Positions 34,969 through 43,204 of a DNA stretch of 64,000 bases are shown here, piece after piece. Each line of letters starts with the position of its first letter. Positions within the stretch are counted from its first letter, which is position 1. The stretch is from Parvularcula oceani (GTDB lineage Bacteria; Pseudomonadota; Alphaproteobacteria; Caulobacterales; Parvularculaceae). Below the pieces are notes generated by a model. The model was not told the DNA's origin. It made no database searches and saw only the letters and a list, made by a program, of their open reading frames with translations. The position numbers and the translations under genes are program-made. The stretch covers positions 124,001 to 188,000 of the forward strand of contig NZ_JPHU01000004.1 of NCBI RefSeq assembly GCF_000733125.1, given 5' to 3'.

Positions 34969-35859
34969 TCAGCTTGCTCCTCTGTCCGGCGTGGGTGTCG
35001 CCACCTCGTCGGGAAGCGTGGAGGCATCGACGCCGCCCGGCCCGCCGGCCCATTTGGTCAGCGCCTGCTCGGCCGGCCCGAAGCCTTCCAGCGCGGAGCG
35101 GCGCAGGACGAACTGGCTGAGGATGATCCCGTAGACCAGCTTCGAGAAGATGTCGGCGACCGTGTACATGAACTGGCGGACGACCACCGCGTTCCCGCCG
35201 TCGCCGAAGGCCGGCACCATATAGGCGAGGGCGTAGAGCCCCCAGAAGAACAGGAAGTAGAAGAAGAGCTTCCGCGTCCACGGGTGCAGCTGGACCGGGC
35301 TGTTCGCCTCCGAATCCTTCAGCGCCGAACGCACGCCCCAGACGAGATAGACGAAGGGGATCGTGCTGATGAACCCCCAGAGCAGCATGGTCCCGACGGC
35401 CTGGCTCTCGTAGAACTGGCCGATCAGTCCGGTCCAGATCATCGCGATCGCCGCGGCCGTGAGCGCGTAGAAGCGGTGACGGGTCGTCTTGGCGGGCAGG
35501 TTCAGCGCCAAGAGCAGCTGCGCGATCAGGAGGGGGATCGTGATCGTCCAGTTCGCATAGCGATAGGCGTTCGAGAAGACCTGATCGGCGACAGGCATCC
35601 AGAGCCCGCCGACGAAGCTGTAGCTGTCCGTGAAGACCATGGATTCGCGCAGGAGGCTCAGCCCGGCGGCGACCATCACGACGGCCGACATCCACGGAAC
35701 GAGCCGATAGCGCGGCGCGATCAGCGTCGACGTCGAAAGGAAGAACAGGGTGAAGGCGAAATGCGCGCCGTAGCCGACCATCAGGAGGACGGCGACGATC
35801 TGATATTGCGGATGGGTCAGGCTGGTGAGATTTTCGATATTGACCGGCAGGTCGTCCAT
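34969..35859 (-). CDS. Microbial rhodopsin with NTQ motif, predicted light-driven chloride pump
   Basis: Seven-helix retinal protein of 296 aa. Helix C reads RYANWTITIPLLIAQLLL. Aligned on bacteriorhodopsin (Arg82, Asp85, Thr89, Asp96), it has Arg100, Asn103, Thr107 and Gln114, the NTQ motif. Helix G has Asp236 and the Schiff-base Lys240 in VADIFSKLVYGIIL. The proton-acceptor Asp of proton pumps is therefore absent. NTQ rhodopsins from marine bacteria (for example Nonlabens and Fulvimarina) are inward chloride pumps, so that is the best prediction; it is not an NDQ sodium pump. Helices lie at about 18-40, 54-72, 98-120, 129-150, 156-178, 197-218 and 225-250, followed by a 45-residue polar tail. 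A strong AGGAGG lies ten bases before the ATG. No retinal or carotenoid gene is nearby. Confidence 0.93.
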   Translation of the reverse strand: MDDLPVNIENLTSLTHPQYQIVAVLLMVGYGAHFAFTLFFLSTSTLIAPRYRLVPWMSAVVMVAAGLSLLRESMVFTDSYSFVGGLWMPVADQVFSNAYRYANWTITIPLLIAQLLLALNLPAKTTRHRFYALTAAAIAMIWTGLIGQFYESQAVGTMLLWGFISTIPFVYLVWGVRSALKDSEANSPVQLHPWTRKLFFYFLFFWGLYALAYMVPAFGDGGNAVVVRQFMYTVADIFSKLVYGIILSQFVLRRSALEGFGPAEQALTKWAGGPGGVDASTLPDEVATPTPDRGAS

Positions 35860-35981
35860 GGCTTTTGCCCTCCTGGAGGAAAGCCGAGTCTAGGGCTGGG
35901 AGGACCGCCGGCGAATCCGCCTTCCCGCACCTCCGGGATCGCCGCGCGCCCGCTTGGCCTCCGCACGGTCCGGGGCGCAGC

Positions 35982-37976
35982 CTAGAGGCCGAACGGATAG
36001 GTGTCTGGCACGCCCCCCGCAGCGTGGTCCGGCCCGAGCGGGGTCACGGCCTCCGTCTCGTCGAAGAAGGCATAGGCGTCGAATTGGCGGGCCAGCGAGA
36101 CATCGGCATAGTGGCTGAGCCTTTCGGTCTCGGGCCGGTAGATGACGCCGATGAACCGCTCGATGCGCTCGCTCAGCAGCACGCGACGCATCGCTTCGTT
36201 CCGTCCTTCGCGCAGGTCGAGGAGGAAGGCGGGCCCCGCCCCGGCCTCGCCCGCATCGTGGCACAGGCGTTCGACGCTGCCTTCCAGCGAGGGGCGCACG
36301 CGCTTGACCTCCATGTCGCCGTCCCAGTCTGAGGCTGCGGCGACGGTCCCAGCATGGGTGCCGAAGCCGATCAGGGCGCAGTCCCCGATGCGTTCCCGGC
36401 AGAGCTGACCGAGGTTCACCTCGTGCCGGACCGCGCCCATCTCGGTGTGCCGCGCGTCGCCGATGTGGCTGTTATGGGCCCAGACGACCGCCTTCGCTCC
36501 CGGCCCCTTCGCCTCCAGAAGCTGCTCCAGCGTTTCGGCCATGTGTGTGTCGCGCAGGTTCCAGCTCTCCGCGCCGCCATGATACATGATCCGGTAGTAG
36601 CGCTCCGCCGAGGCGACGAGGCGCGCGTTCTGGGCTGCGTCAAACAGGCCTTCCCCGCCCCCGTCGGCCAGCCGCGCCTCCAGAAGCTCCCGGCACTGAC
36701 GGATCACCTCCTCCTCGCACGCCTCGTAGTCTTCGGTGAGGACGGCACGGCCATAGGCCGCGGGCTCGTTCTGATAGGGCGTAAGGCAGCCATAGCGCTC
36801 CCGCGCCACCGCCGCCGCTTGCGGATCGACCTCGTCGAGATAGTCGAGCACCGCCCCGATCGAGGCGTTCATGCTGTAGAGGTCGAGACCGTAGAAGCCC
36901 GCTCGCCCTTCTTCTTCCCGGTCGGCATTGTAGCTGCGCAGCCAGCCGGTCAGCGCCGCTATGTCGGTATTGCGCCACATCCAGGTAGGAAAGCGCTGGA
37001 AAGGCGCCGGCGCATCGGTTTTCTCCTTATGCCGCACATAGCGGTCCACTGCCGCTGCGTCGGGCCAGTCCGCTTCGGCGGCGATGATCGTGAAGCCGTG
37101 CTTTTCGATCAGGTGCTTGGTGATGGCGGCACGCGCCCTGTAGAATTCCGAAGTGCCGTGGCTCGCCTCGCCGAGCAGGACGACGCGCGCATCCGCGAAG
37201 CGCTCGAACATCGCGCCGAAGGCGGGATCGTCGATGTCGGGCAGCGCTTCGGCGCTCTCCGCGACCAGCTGGACGGGACTGCGGTTCCTGGACCGGCCGG
37301 GCCGAAGGTCGCTGGCCGAGCGTGTTCCGTCCTCCGGCGGCGGGTCGCTGACGAGGGGCACGAAGCGCACCGCGCCGAGGCTTTCCTCCTCGAAGCTGTC
37401 CTGACCGGTGCGGGTGATCTTGCGCAGGGCCTGGACGCCGCTTGCCGAGCCGACCGGCAGCACGAGCCTGCCGCCCGGAGCGAGCTGCGCCTTGAGCGGT
37501 GCCGGTATGTCCTCTCCTCCGGCCGCGACGAGGATGGCATCGAAGGGCGCGGGTTCCTCCCAACCCTTGGTGCCGTCTCCTGCGCGCACCGTCACGTTGT
37601 CGTAGCCGAGGCGATGGAGCCTCTCGGCCGCCGCCGAAGCGAGGCTCTCGTGCCGCTCGATCGCGAAGACGGTAGCCGCGATGCGGCTCGCCACCGCCGC
37701 CGCATAGCCCGACCCCGCACCGACCTCCAGCACGCGCGAGCCGGGCGACAGCTCGGCTGCGTCAATCATCAGGGCGACGATATAAGGTTGCGAGATGGTC
37801 TGCCCCTCTCCGATGGAGAGCGGCCCGTCCTCATAGGCGAACTCCTCCATCCCCGGCGCGACGAAGAGGTGGCGCGGCACGGTCTCCATCGCGCGAAGCA
37901 CCGCAGGCGACCGGATGCCTCTGGCCCGAATCTGGCGCGCGACCATGCGTTCGCGGGCGGTATCGTGGTCGGTCAT
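35982..37976 (-). CDS. Fusion: protein-L-isoaspartate O-methyltransferase plus erythromycin-esterase-like domain
   Basis: Two enzymes in one 664-aa chain. Residues 1-215 are a PCMT-type methyltransferase that repairs isoaspartyl residues, with PRHLFVAP, SIGEGQTISQPYIVALM and SAM motif I VLEVGAGSGYAA. After a short basic linker (about 215-245), residues 245-664 match the erythromycin-esterase-like family: LLGEASHGTSEFYRAR with the conserved Glu270 and His273, AEADWPDAAAVDRYV, and later VVWAHNSHIGDARHTEMG. I start at the ATG at 37976 (AAGGA upstream); an in-frame GTG at 38012 is the alternative. The erythromycin-esterase-like part of such environmental fusions is probably not for macrolide resistance. 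Both domains look intact. Confidence 0.9.
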   Translation of the reverse strand: MTDHDTARERMVARQIRARGIRSPAVLRAMETVPRHLFVAPGMEEFAYEDGPLSIGEGQTISQPYIVALMIDAAELSPGSRVLEVGAGSGYAAAVASRIAATVFAIERHESLASAAAERLHRLGYDNVTVRAGDGTKGWEEPAPFDAILVAAGGEDIPAPLKAQLAPGGRLVLPVGSASGVQALRKITRTGQDSFEEESLGAVRFVPLVSDPPPEDGTRSASDLRPGRSRNRSPVQLVAESAEALPDIDDPAFGAMFERFADARVVLLGEASHGTSEFYRARAAITKHLIEKHGFTIIAAEADWPDAAAVDRYVRHKEKTDAPAPFQRFPTWMWRNTDIAALTGWLRSYNADREEEGRAGFYGLDLYSMNASIGAVLDYLDEVDPQAAAVARERYGCLTPYQNEPAAYGRAVLTEDYEACEEEVIRQCRELLEARLADGGGEGLFDAAQNARLVASAERYYRIMYHGGAESWNLRDTHMAETLEQLLEAKGPGAKAVVWAHNSHIGDARHTEMGAVRHEVNLGQLCRERIGDCALIGFGTHAGTVAAASDWDGDMEVKRVRPSLEGSVERLCHDAGEAGAGPAFLLDLREGRNEAMRRVLLSERIERFIGVIYRPETERLSHYADVSLARQFDAYAFFDETEAVTPLGPDHAAGGVPDTYPFGL

Positions 37977-38083
37977 GGCGGTCACATCCTTGGCAGGCGG
38001 CGAGACGGTCACTCACGCCAACACCGTGCAGGGCGACCGGTGCCCGCTCTCAGCGCCGACTGCCTGCTTCCTGCCGGACAGCC

Positions 38084-38125
38084 GCGCGGTGCGAGACCGC
38101 CTCAGCGCGGTGCGAAGACGCCTGG
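38084..38125 (+). repeat. Imperfect 21-bp tandem duplication
   Basis: Two adjacent copies beginning GCGCGGTGCGA and both containing CGCCT match at 16 of 21 positions. They lie in the 229-bp spacer upstream of the fusion gene, which otherwise shows nothing recognisable. Confidence 0.5.
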
Positions 38126-38241
38126 CAGACCGATCCTGCGGGCAGGCCGAACGGAAGCCGCAGGAACCCATAGTGTGGCCGGCGCGGGCGCCACCTGTGC
38201 CGCGGAAGCGGCAGACCGCGTTGCGCGTCGCAGGTTTCCGA

Positions 38242-39843
38242 TCACGACCCCTCGCCTGCCTTGCCGCGCAGGATGATCCCGTCGCCGGGCCGCACGGACA
38301 GCCGCCCATCGCCCGAAGGCCGGTCCGCGCCCGGGAGGATCCCGAACAGGACCTCAGCGCCCCCGAAGCGGTCGGGCAGAACGATCTCGGCGGGCCGGTC
38401 CGTCATGTTGAGGACAACACCGATCCGGCTTTCCGCCGTGCAGCGCTCATAGGCAAGCACGGACTCATCGGCGCAAAGCAGGCGGTAGCTGCCCGTCCGC
38501 AACGCCTCTTCCTGACGCCGCAGGCCCAGCAGCGCGCGGTAGAGGCAGAGGATCGAGCTATTGTCCCGCGCAAGCGCCGCGACATTGCGTCCGGCCCGGT
38601 CATCGGTCAGCGGCAGCCAGGGCTCCTGGGTCGAGAAGCCTGCATGTTCGGCTTCGGACCACTGCATCGGCGTTCTGGCCTTGTCCCGGTTGAAGCTCGT
38701 ATCGGGCTCCTGCTTCGCCCAGGGGTCATGAATGCGGTCGGCCGGAATCTCGACCTGGCCGATGCCGATCTCGTCGCCGTAATAGAGGGTCGGCGTCCCG
38801 CGCAGGGTGAGAAGCAGCATGGCGGCGACCTTGGCCTGCGCCTCGCCGACCCGCGCGGCGATCCTCGGCTGATCGTGGTTGCTGAGGACCCAGTTCGGCC
38901 AGCCATGGCCGGGCACCGCCTCCTCGTATTCGTCGATGAGCGCGGCGAGATGCTGGGGTTCCCACGCCGCGCTCAGAAGCTGGAAGTTGAAAGGCAGGTG
39001 CACGCCCTCTCCGGCCTCGCCGTAATAGGTCACGAGGCGCTCGATCGGCAGGTAGATCTCGCCGATCAGCAGGCGGCCGGGATAGGCGTCGATGACCGCC
39101 CGCATCTCCGCGATCACTCCGTGCACCTCCGGCTGATCGGCAGAGTGCGTCTGAAGATAGCGGTCGATGTCGGGCCGCCCGGGATGCCAGTCGGGGTTGG
39201 GCGGATTGTCCCGGAACTGCGCGTCCTTGATCAGGTGCCAGATCACGTCGACCCGGAAGCCGTCCACGCCCTTGTCGAGCCAGAAGCGCAGATGGTCGAG
39301 CATGGCCGAACGCACGGCCGGATTGCGCCAATTGAGGTCCGGCTGGCTCTTCAGGAAGGCGTGGTAGTAGTACTGGCCTGTCGCCTCGTCCCATTCCCAG
39401 GCCGAACCGCCGAAATTGCTCTGCCAGTTATTGGGCGGCCCGCCATCGGGCGCCGGGTCCTTCCAGATATACCAGTCGCGCCGAGGATTCTCGCGGCTCT
39501 TCGCGCTCTCCTTGAACCACTCATGCTCGTCCGAGGTGTGGTTCGGCACGAAGTCGAGCAGCAGCTTGAGGCCCTGCGCATGCGTCTCCTCGAGCAGTCG
39601 GTCGAAATCCTCCATATCGCCGAAGAGCGGGTCGATGGCGCGGTAATCCGCGATATCGTAGCCATAGTCGCGCATGGGCGAGAGGAAGATCGGCGACAGC
39701 CAGATCGCGCCGACGCCGAGTTCCGCGATATGGGGCAGACGGCGGCGGATGCCTTCGAGATCGCCGACCCCGTCGCCGTCGCTATCCTGGAAAGACCGGG
39801 GATAGATCTGATAGATCGCCTCGTCGTGCCACCAGCGGGTCAT
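38242..39843 (-). CDS. GH13 alpha-glucosidase / oligo-1,6-glucosidase-like
   Basis: Alpha-amylase family glycoside hydrolase of 533 aa that should release glucose from alpha-glucosides. All four conserved regions are seen: DFVPNHTS, DGFRVDV with nucleophile Asp199, LIGEIYLP with acid/base Glu262, and SNHDQPR with His323-Asp324. The opening WWHDEAIYQIYPRSFQDSDG and GVGDLEGIRRRLPHIAELGV are typical of subfamily GH13_23/30-like enzymes. There is no signal peptide, so it acts in the cytoplasm on imported sugars. No transporter or regulator lies beside it. Confidence 0.92.
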   Translation of the reverse strand: MTRWWHDEAIYQIYPRSFQDSDGDGVGDLEGIRRRLPHIAELGVGAIWLSPIFLSPMRDYGYDIADYRAIDPLFGDMEDFDRLLEETHAQGLKLLLDFVPNHTSDEHEWFKESAKSRENPRRDWYIWKDPAPDGGPPNNWQSNFGGSAWEWDEATGQYYYHAFLKSQPDLNWRNPAVRSAMLDHLRFWLDKGVDGFRVDVIWHLIKDAQFRDNPPNPDWHPGRPDIDRYLQTHSADQPEVHGVIAEMRAVIDAYPGRLLIGEIYLPIERLVTYYGEAGEGVHLPFNFQLLSAAWEPQHLAALIDEYEEAVPGHGWPNWVLSNHDQPRIAARVGEAQAKVAAMLLLTLRGTPTLYYGDEIGIGQVEIPADRIHDPWAKQEPDTSFNRDKARTPMQWSEAEHAGFSTQEPWLPLTDDRAGRNVAALARDNSSILCLYRALLGLRRQEEALRTGSYRLLCADESVLAYERCTAESRIGVVLNMTDRPAEIVLPDRFGGAEVLFGILPGADRPSGDGRLSVRPGDGIILRGKAGEGS

Positions 39844-39993
39844 GCCCCTCTCCTGCCTTCGCCAAAAGGAGAAAACAGGGCGAGGCGCTGACGCGTTCCG
39901 GCCGCTTCCTATTCAGGCGCAGCGGCAGCTTTCGGCGAACCCTCGCGCCGCCCGGGGCGTTCGCAGCGGCAACCGCCACTTCGAAGAGACCGG

Positions 39994-41238
39994 ATGTCCC
40001 TGCCTCACGCGCCCGAGCCCGATGTCACCCTGGCCTTTCTCCGCGAAGGCTACCCCTTCGTGCGCTCGCGCTGCGCGCGCCTGGGCGCGGACGGTTTCAA
40101 GGCTCGCCTGAGCCTGCAGCCCGTCACCTTCGTCAGCGGCCGCGCCGCGGCGGAGATGTTCTACGCCCCCGGCCGCTTCACCCGCCGCGGCGCGATGCCC
40201 GTCACCACGCTGACCCTGCTTCAGGATCGCGGAAGCGTGCAGGCGCTGGATGGCGAGGCACACCGGCAGCGCAAGGCGCTGTGGATGCGCCTGGCGGCCA
40301 GCGAAGAGGCGGTGGGCGACCTGTCCTCCCGCTTCGAGAAAGCCTTCGCCAGGCGGGCAGAGCGCTGGAAGACGGCGCCGCCAGCGGGCCTCGTCCTGCA
40401 TGACGAAGCCCGCTGGGCGCTGACGGAAGCCGCCTGCGAATGGGTGGGCCTGCCGCAGGAGGGCGCAGAGCTCGAGCAGCGCAAGAAGGAGTTCTCGGCC
40501 ATGATCGACGGCGCGGGCTCCTTCGGCGGGGCCCAGCTGCGCGGTCAGATCCTGCGCCAGCGATCGGAGCGCTGGGCGCGCGGCGTCATGGCGCCGGTCC
40601 TTCAGGACCCTTCCCGCGCGGCCGAGGGATCCCCGCTGCGCATGCTCGCCGAGCATCGGGATGCGGACGGCCAGCCGCTCGACGAGACTTCGGCGGTCGT
40701 GGAGCTGCTCAATACACTGCGGCCCGCCGTGGCCGTCGCCCGCTTCGTCGCCTTCGCCGCGCTCGAACTCCACAAGCACCCCGAATGGAAGAGCCGACTG
40801 CGCGAGGACGAGGCGATGATCCGCCCCTTCGCGCAGGAAGTGCGGCGCCTGTCGCCCTTCTTTCCGGTGATAGCGGGGCGGGTTCTTAAGCCCTTCTCGT
40901 GGCGGGGCGAGGACTTCGCGGAAGAGGACTGGGTCATCCTCGACCTCTACGGCACCAACCGCGACCCCGCCGCGTGGGAGGCGCCGGAGGAGTTCCGTCC
41001 CGAGCGCTTCGCGGACTGGCCGGGCGATGCCTATGCCATGGCGCCTCAGGGCGCGGGCCCTTACGAGACCACGCACCGCTGCCCGGGCGAACGCGCGACG
41101 ATCGCGCTGATGGAGGCTGCGCTCAGGGTCCTGATCGCGCAGGATTACGTGCTGCCGGAACAGGACCTCCGCGTGAAGCTCACCCGCTTCCCCGCCCTCC
41201 CCGGCAGCGGCATCGTGATCAAGCCGGCGGCGGGCTGA
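39994..41238 (+). CDS. CYP152-type cytochrome P450 fatty-acid peroxygenase
   Basis: Cytochrome P450 of 414 aa that matches the CYP152 peroxygenases, which use hydrogen peroxide directly to hydroxylate or decarboxylate fatty acids. The diagnostic Arg242-Pro243 pair that binds the fatty-acid carboxylate lies in NTLRPAVAVARF at the same numbering as in P450-BSbeta. The haem Cys362 is in HRCPGERATI, and the normal I-helix acid-alcohol pair is missing, as in the family. Position 83 (SVQALDG) carries Gln, as in hydroxylating members, whereas OleT decarboxylases have His at the equivalent site, so hydroxylation is favoured. It diverges from the glucosidase gene. Confidence 0.9.
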   Translation: MSLPHAPEPDVTLAFLREGYPFVRSRCARLGADGFKARLSLQPVTFVSGRAAAEMFYAPGRFTRRGAMPVTTLTLLQDRGSVQALDGEAHRQRKALWMRLAASEEAVGDLSSRFEKAFARRAERWKTAPPAGLVLHDEARWALTEAACEWVGLPQEGAELEQRKKEFSAMIDGAGSFGGAQLRGQILRQRSERWARGVMAPVLQDPSRAAEGSPLRMLAEHRDADGQPLDETSAVVELLNTLRPAVAVARFVAFAALELHKHPEWKSRLREDEAMIRPFAQEVRRLSPFFPVIAGRVLKPFSWRGEDFAEEDWVILDLYGTNRDPAAWEAPEEFRPERFADWPGDAYAMAPQGAGPYETTHRCPGERATIALMEAALRVLIAQDYVLPEQDLRVKLTRFPALPGSGIVIKPAAG

Positions 41239-41260
41239 ACGCCCGCCGCGGCTGCGCGCC

Positions 41261-43111
41261 CTATCGCCGATAGGTGCCGACGAGGTCGCCCCGGGCGAGG
41301 ATGTGGCCTTCCATCGCCTCGATCACCTGAGCCCGGCTGGCGCCGTGGGGCAGGTCCAGCATGGTGTCGAGCGCGAAGACCTGCACGTGGTAGTGATGGG
41401 CCGGATCGTCCTTGGGCGGACGGGGTCCGTAATAACCGATGCTCCCATAGCTGTTCGGCCCCTGCAGGACACCCTCTGGCTGCGACAGGCGGGGCTGCCC
41501 CGGCACGGCCTCGGGCAGGAAGGTCGTGCCCGCCGGGATATTGTAGGCCACCCAGTGCACGAAGGGCTTCGGCATCGGCGCATCGGGATCTTCGAGCAGA
41601 AGGGCATAGCTCTGCGTGCCCTCCGGCCCTTCCGCCCAGCCGATGGCGGGAGAGATGTTCTCCTTTTCGGCGGCGAACCTCTCGGGGATGCGCTCGCCCT
41701 GATCGAAGGCCGGCGACGAAACGGCGAGGCTGGCCGCCTCGGCGCCTACGGCTTCGGACGCAATGGTTTCGGGACCTTTCAGCGCAGCGGGCTTCGAGAT
41801 CGTGCCGGTCATGCGCACATCCGCCTCGCCCTCTCCGGTCGGCTGCGCCCGGGCGCGCTCCCCGGGCTCGCCGCCGCCCGCATAGCTGATGCGATAGACG
41901 ACGCCGCCCGTATCGTCCGACAGGTAGAGATCGCCCTCCGGCCCCTGCGCCATGCCGGCGAGGCGGCCGAGATGCCCCCATTTCCCGTCTTCCTGGACGA
42001 GGAAGCCCGTCACGAAAGGTTCGAACCGGACGGGCTCGCCATTCTCGAAATCGATCCGCACCACTTCATAACCGGACGGCGGCTGACGGTTCCACGATCC
42101 GCGCATCGCGATGAAGGCATCGCCGCGATAGGCTTGCGGGAAGGCGTCGCCCGTATAGAAGGCGAGCTGCATGGGCGCGGCATGGGGCGTGTAGAGACCG
42201 ACGGGTTCGATGCTCTGGGCCGCCCACTCCTCCATCGAGATGCCGCCCGGCGGATAGTCCTGCGGGTTGGCCTGCCCGTCGGCATAGACATAGGGCCAGC
42301 CATATTTGGCGCCCTGCACGAGATGGTTCAGCTCCTCGTGCTGAACATTGTCGCCGAGCCAGTCGATGCCGTGATCCATGCCGTAGAGCTCGCCGCTCTG
42401 CGGCTCGAAGCCGTAGCCGATCGTGTTGCGCAGGCCGCTCGCGAAGATCGTCCGGCCCGACCCATCCGTGTTCATCGTGACCATGGTGGCGTTTTCGGGA
42501 TCGGTCTCCCCGCAGGCATTGCAGGTCGAGCCGACCGAGACGTAAAGCTTGCCGTCCGGCCCTTTCTTGACCATCCGGTTCGGGTGCTGGCCGCCTGCGG
42601 GCAGGTCGTCCACGATCCGCTCCAGAGGGCCGAAGGTTCCGTCGGCATTGCGGGTCGTGCGGAAAACCTCGGACACCGTGGTCAGATAAACCTCGTCGCC
42701 ATCGACCTCGATGCCGTGCATCATCGGACGGGAGGCGACGACCCGCGCACCATCGGCGCGCCCGTCGCCATCCTCGTCCCTCAGCATGACGACATCGCCG
42801 ATTTCGCGGCGGGTGACATAGACCGTCCCGTCATCCGCGACGGCGATCATGCGCGGGTTCTTCAATCCGGTCGCGAAGACCGAGATCTCGAACCCTTCGG
42901 GCAGGTCCAGCCCGGCGAGGCGTTCGGGCGTCGGCTCGAGCTGCACGGGCTGCAGCACATGGCCGACGACGGTGACATTCGCCTCTTTCGGTGTCTCGAG
43001 CTGCTCATCCACCGGCGGGACCATGGCATCGGGAGCGGCTGCCTGTTGCGGCGCGGCGAGCGCAAGCGGGGCGGCGGCGCCCAACAAGGGTAGAATAAGC
43101 GAGGCCGACAT
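41261..43111 (-). CDS. Fusion: PQQ-type sugar/sorbosone dehydrogenase beta-propeller plus PEBP domain
   Basis: Exported 616-aa protein with a signal peptide (SASLILPLLGAAAPLALA). Residues about 65-412 form a soluble PQQ-dependent glucose/sorbosone dehydrogenase-like beta-propeller: GFEISVFATGLKNPRMIAV, HGIEVDG, GGQHPNRMVKKGPDGKLYV, SVGSTCNACGE and LRNTIGYGFEP. Residues about 458-616 are a phosphatidylethanolamine-binding protein (YbhB/YbcL type) domain with LEDPDAPMPKPFVHW and GYYGPRPPKDDPAHHYH. A short low-complexity linker joins them. I start at the ATG at 43111, which precedes the signal peptide and has GGAGAG upstream. The pairing of a quinoprotein oxidoreductase with a PEBP domain is unusual; substrate unknown. 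Confidence 0.88.
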   Translation of the reverse strand: MSASLILPLLGAAAPLALAAPQQAAAPDAMVPPVDEQLETPKEANVTVVGHVLQPVQLEPTPERLAGLDLPEGFEISVFATGLKNPRMIAVADDGTVYVTRREIGDVVMLRDEDGDGRADGARVVASRPMMHGIEVDGDEVYLTTVSEVFRTTRNADGTFGPLERIVDDLPAGGQHPNRMVKKGPDGKLYVSVGSTCNACGETDPENATMVTMNTDGSGRTIFASGLRNTIGYGFEPQSGELYGMDHGIDWLGDNVQHEELNHLVQGAKYGWPYVYADGQANPQDYPPGGISMEEWAAQSIEPVGLYTPHAAPMQLAFYTGDAFPQAYRGDAFIAMRGSWNRQPPSGYEVVRIDFENGEPVRFEPFVTGFLVQEDGKWGHLGRLAGMAQGPEGDLYLSDDTGGVVYRISYAGGGEPGERARAQPTGEGEADVRMTGTISKPAALKGPETIASEAVGAEAASLAVSSPAFDQGERIPERFAAEKENISPAIGWAEGPEGTQSYALLLEDPDAPMPKPFVHWVAYNIPAGTTFLPEAVPGQPRLSQPEGVLQGPNSYGSIGYYGPRPPKDDPAHHYHVQVFALDTMLDLPHGASRAQVIEAMEGHILARGDLVGTYRR

Positions 43112-43204
43112 GATCACTCTCCGCTGGCGGTCCGAAAGTTCACGCCCGCCGGAAGGACGGACGCTCCTCCCTAAGGCCTTCCGCGGCAAAGCGTTCCCGC
43201 TGCT

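Noticed and set aside
35982-37976. Macrolide-resistance gene
   Set aside because: The esterase-like domain is fused to a housekeeping repair enzyme and sits in a chromosomal context without mobile elements; resistance is not supported.
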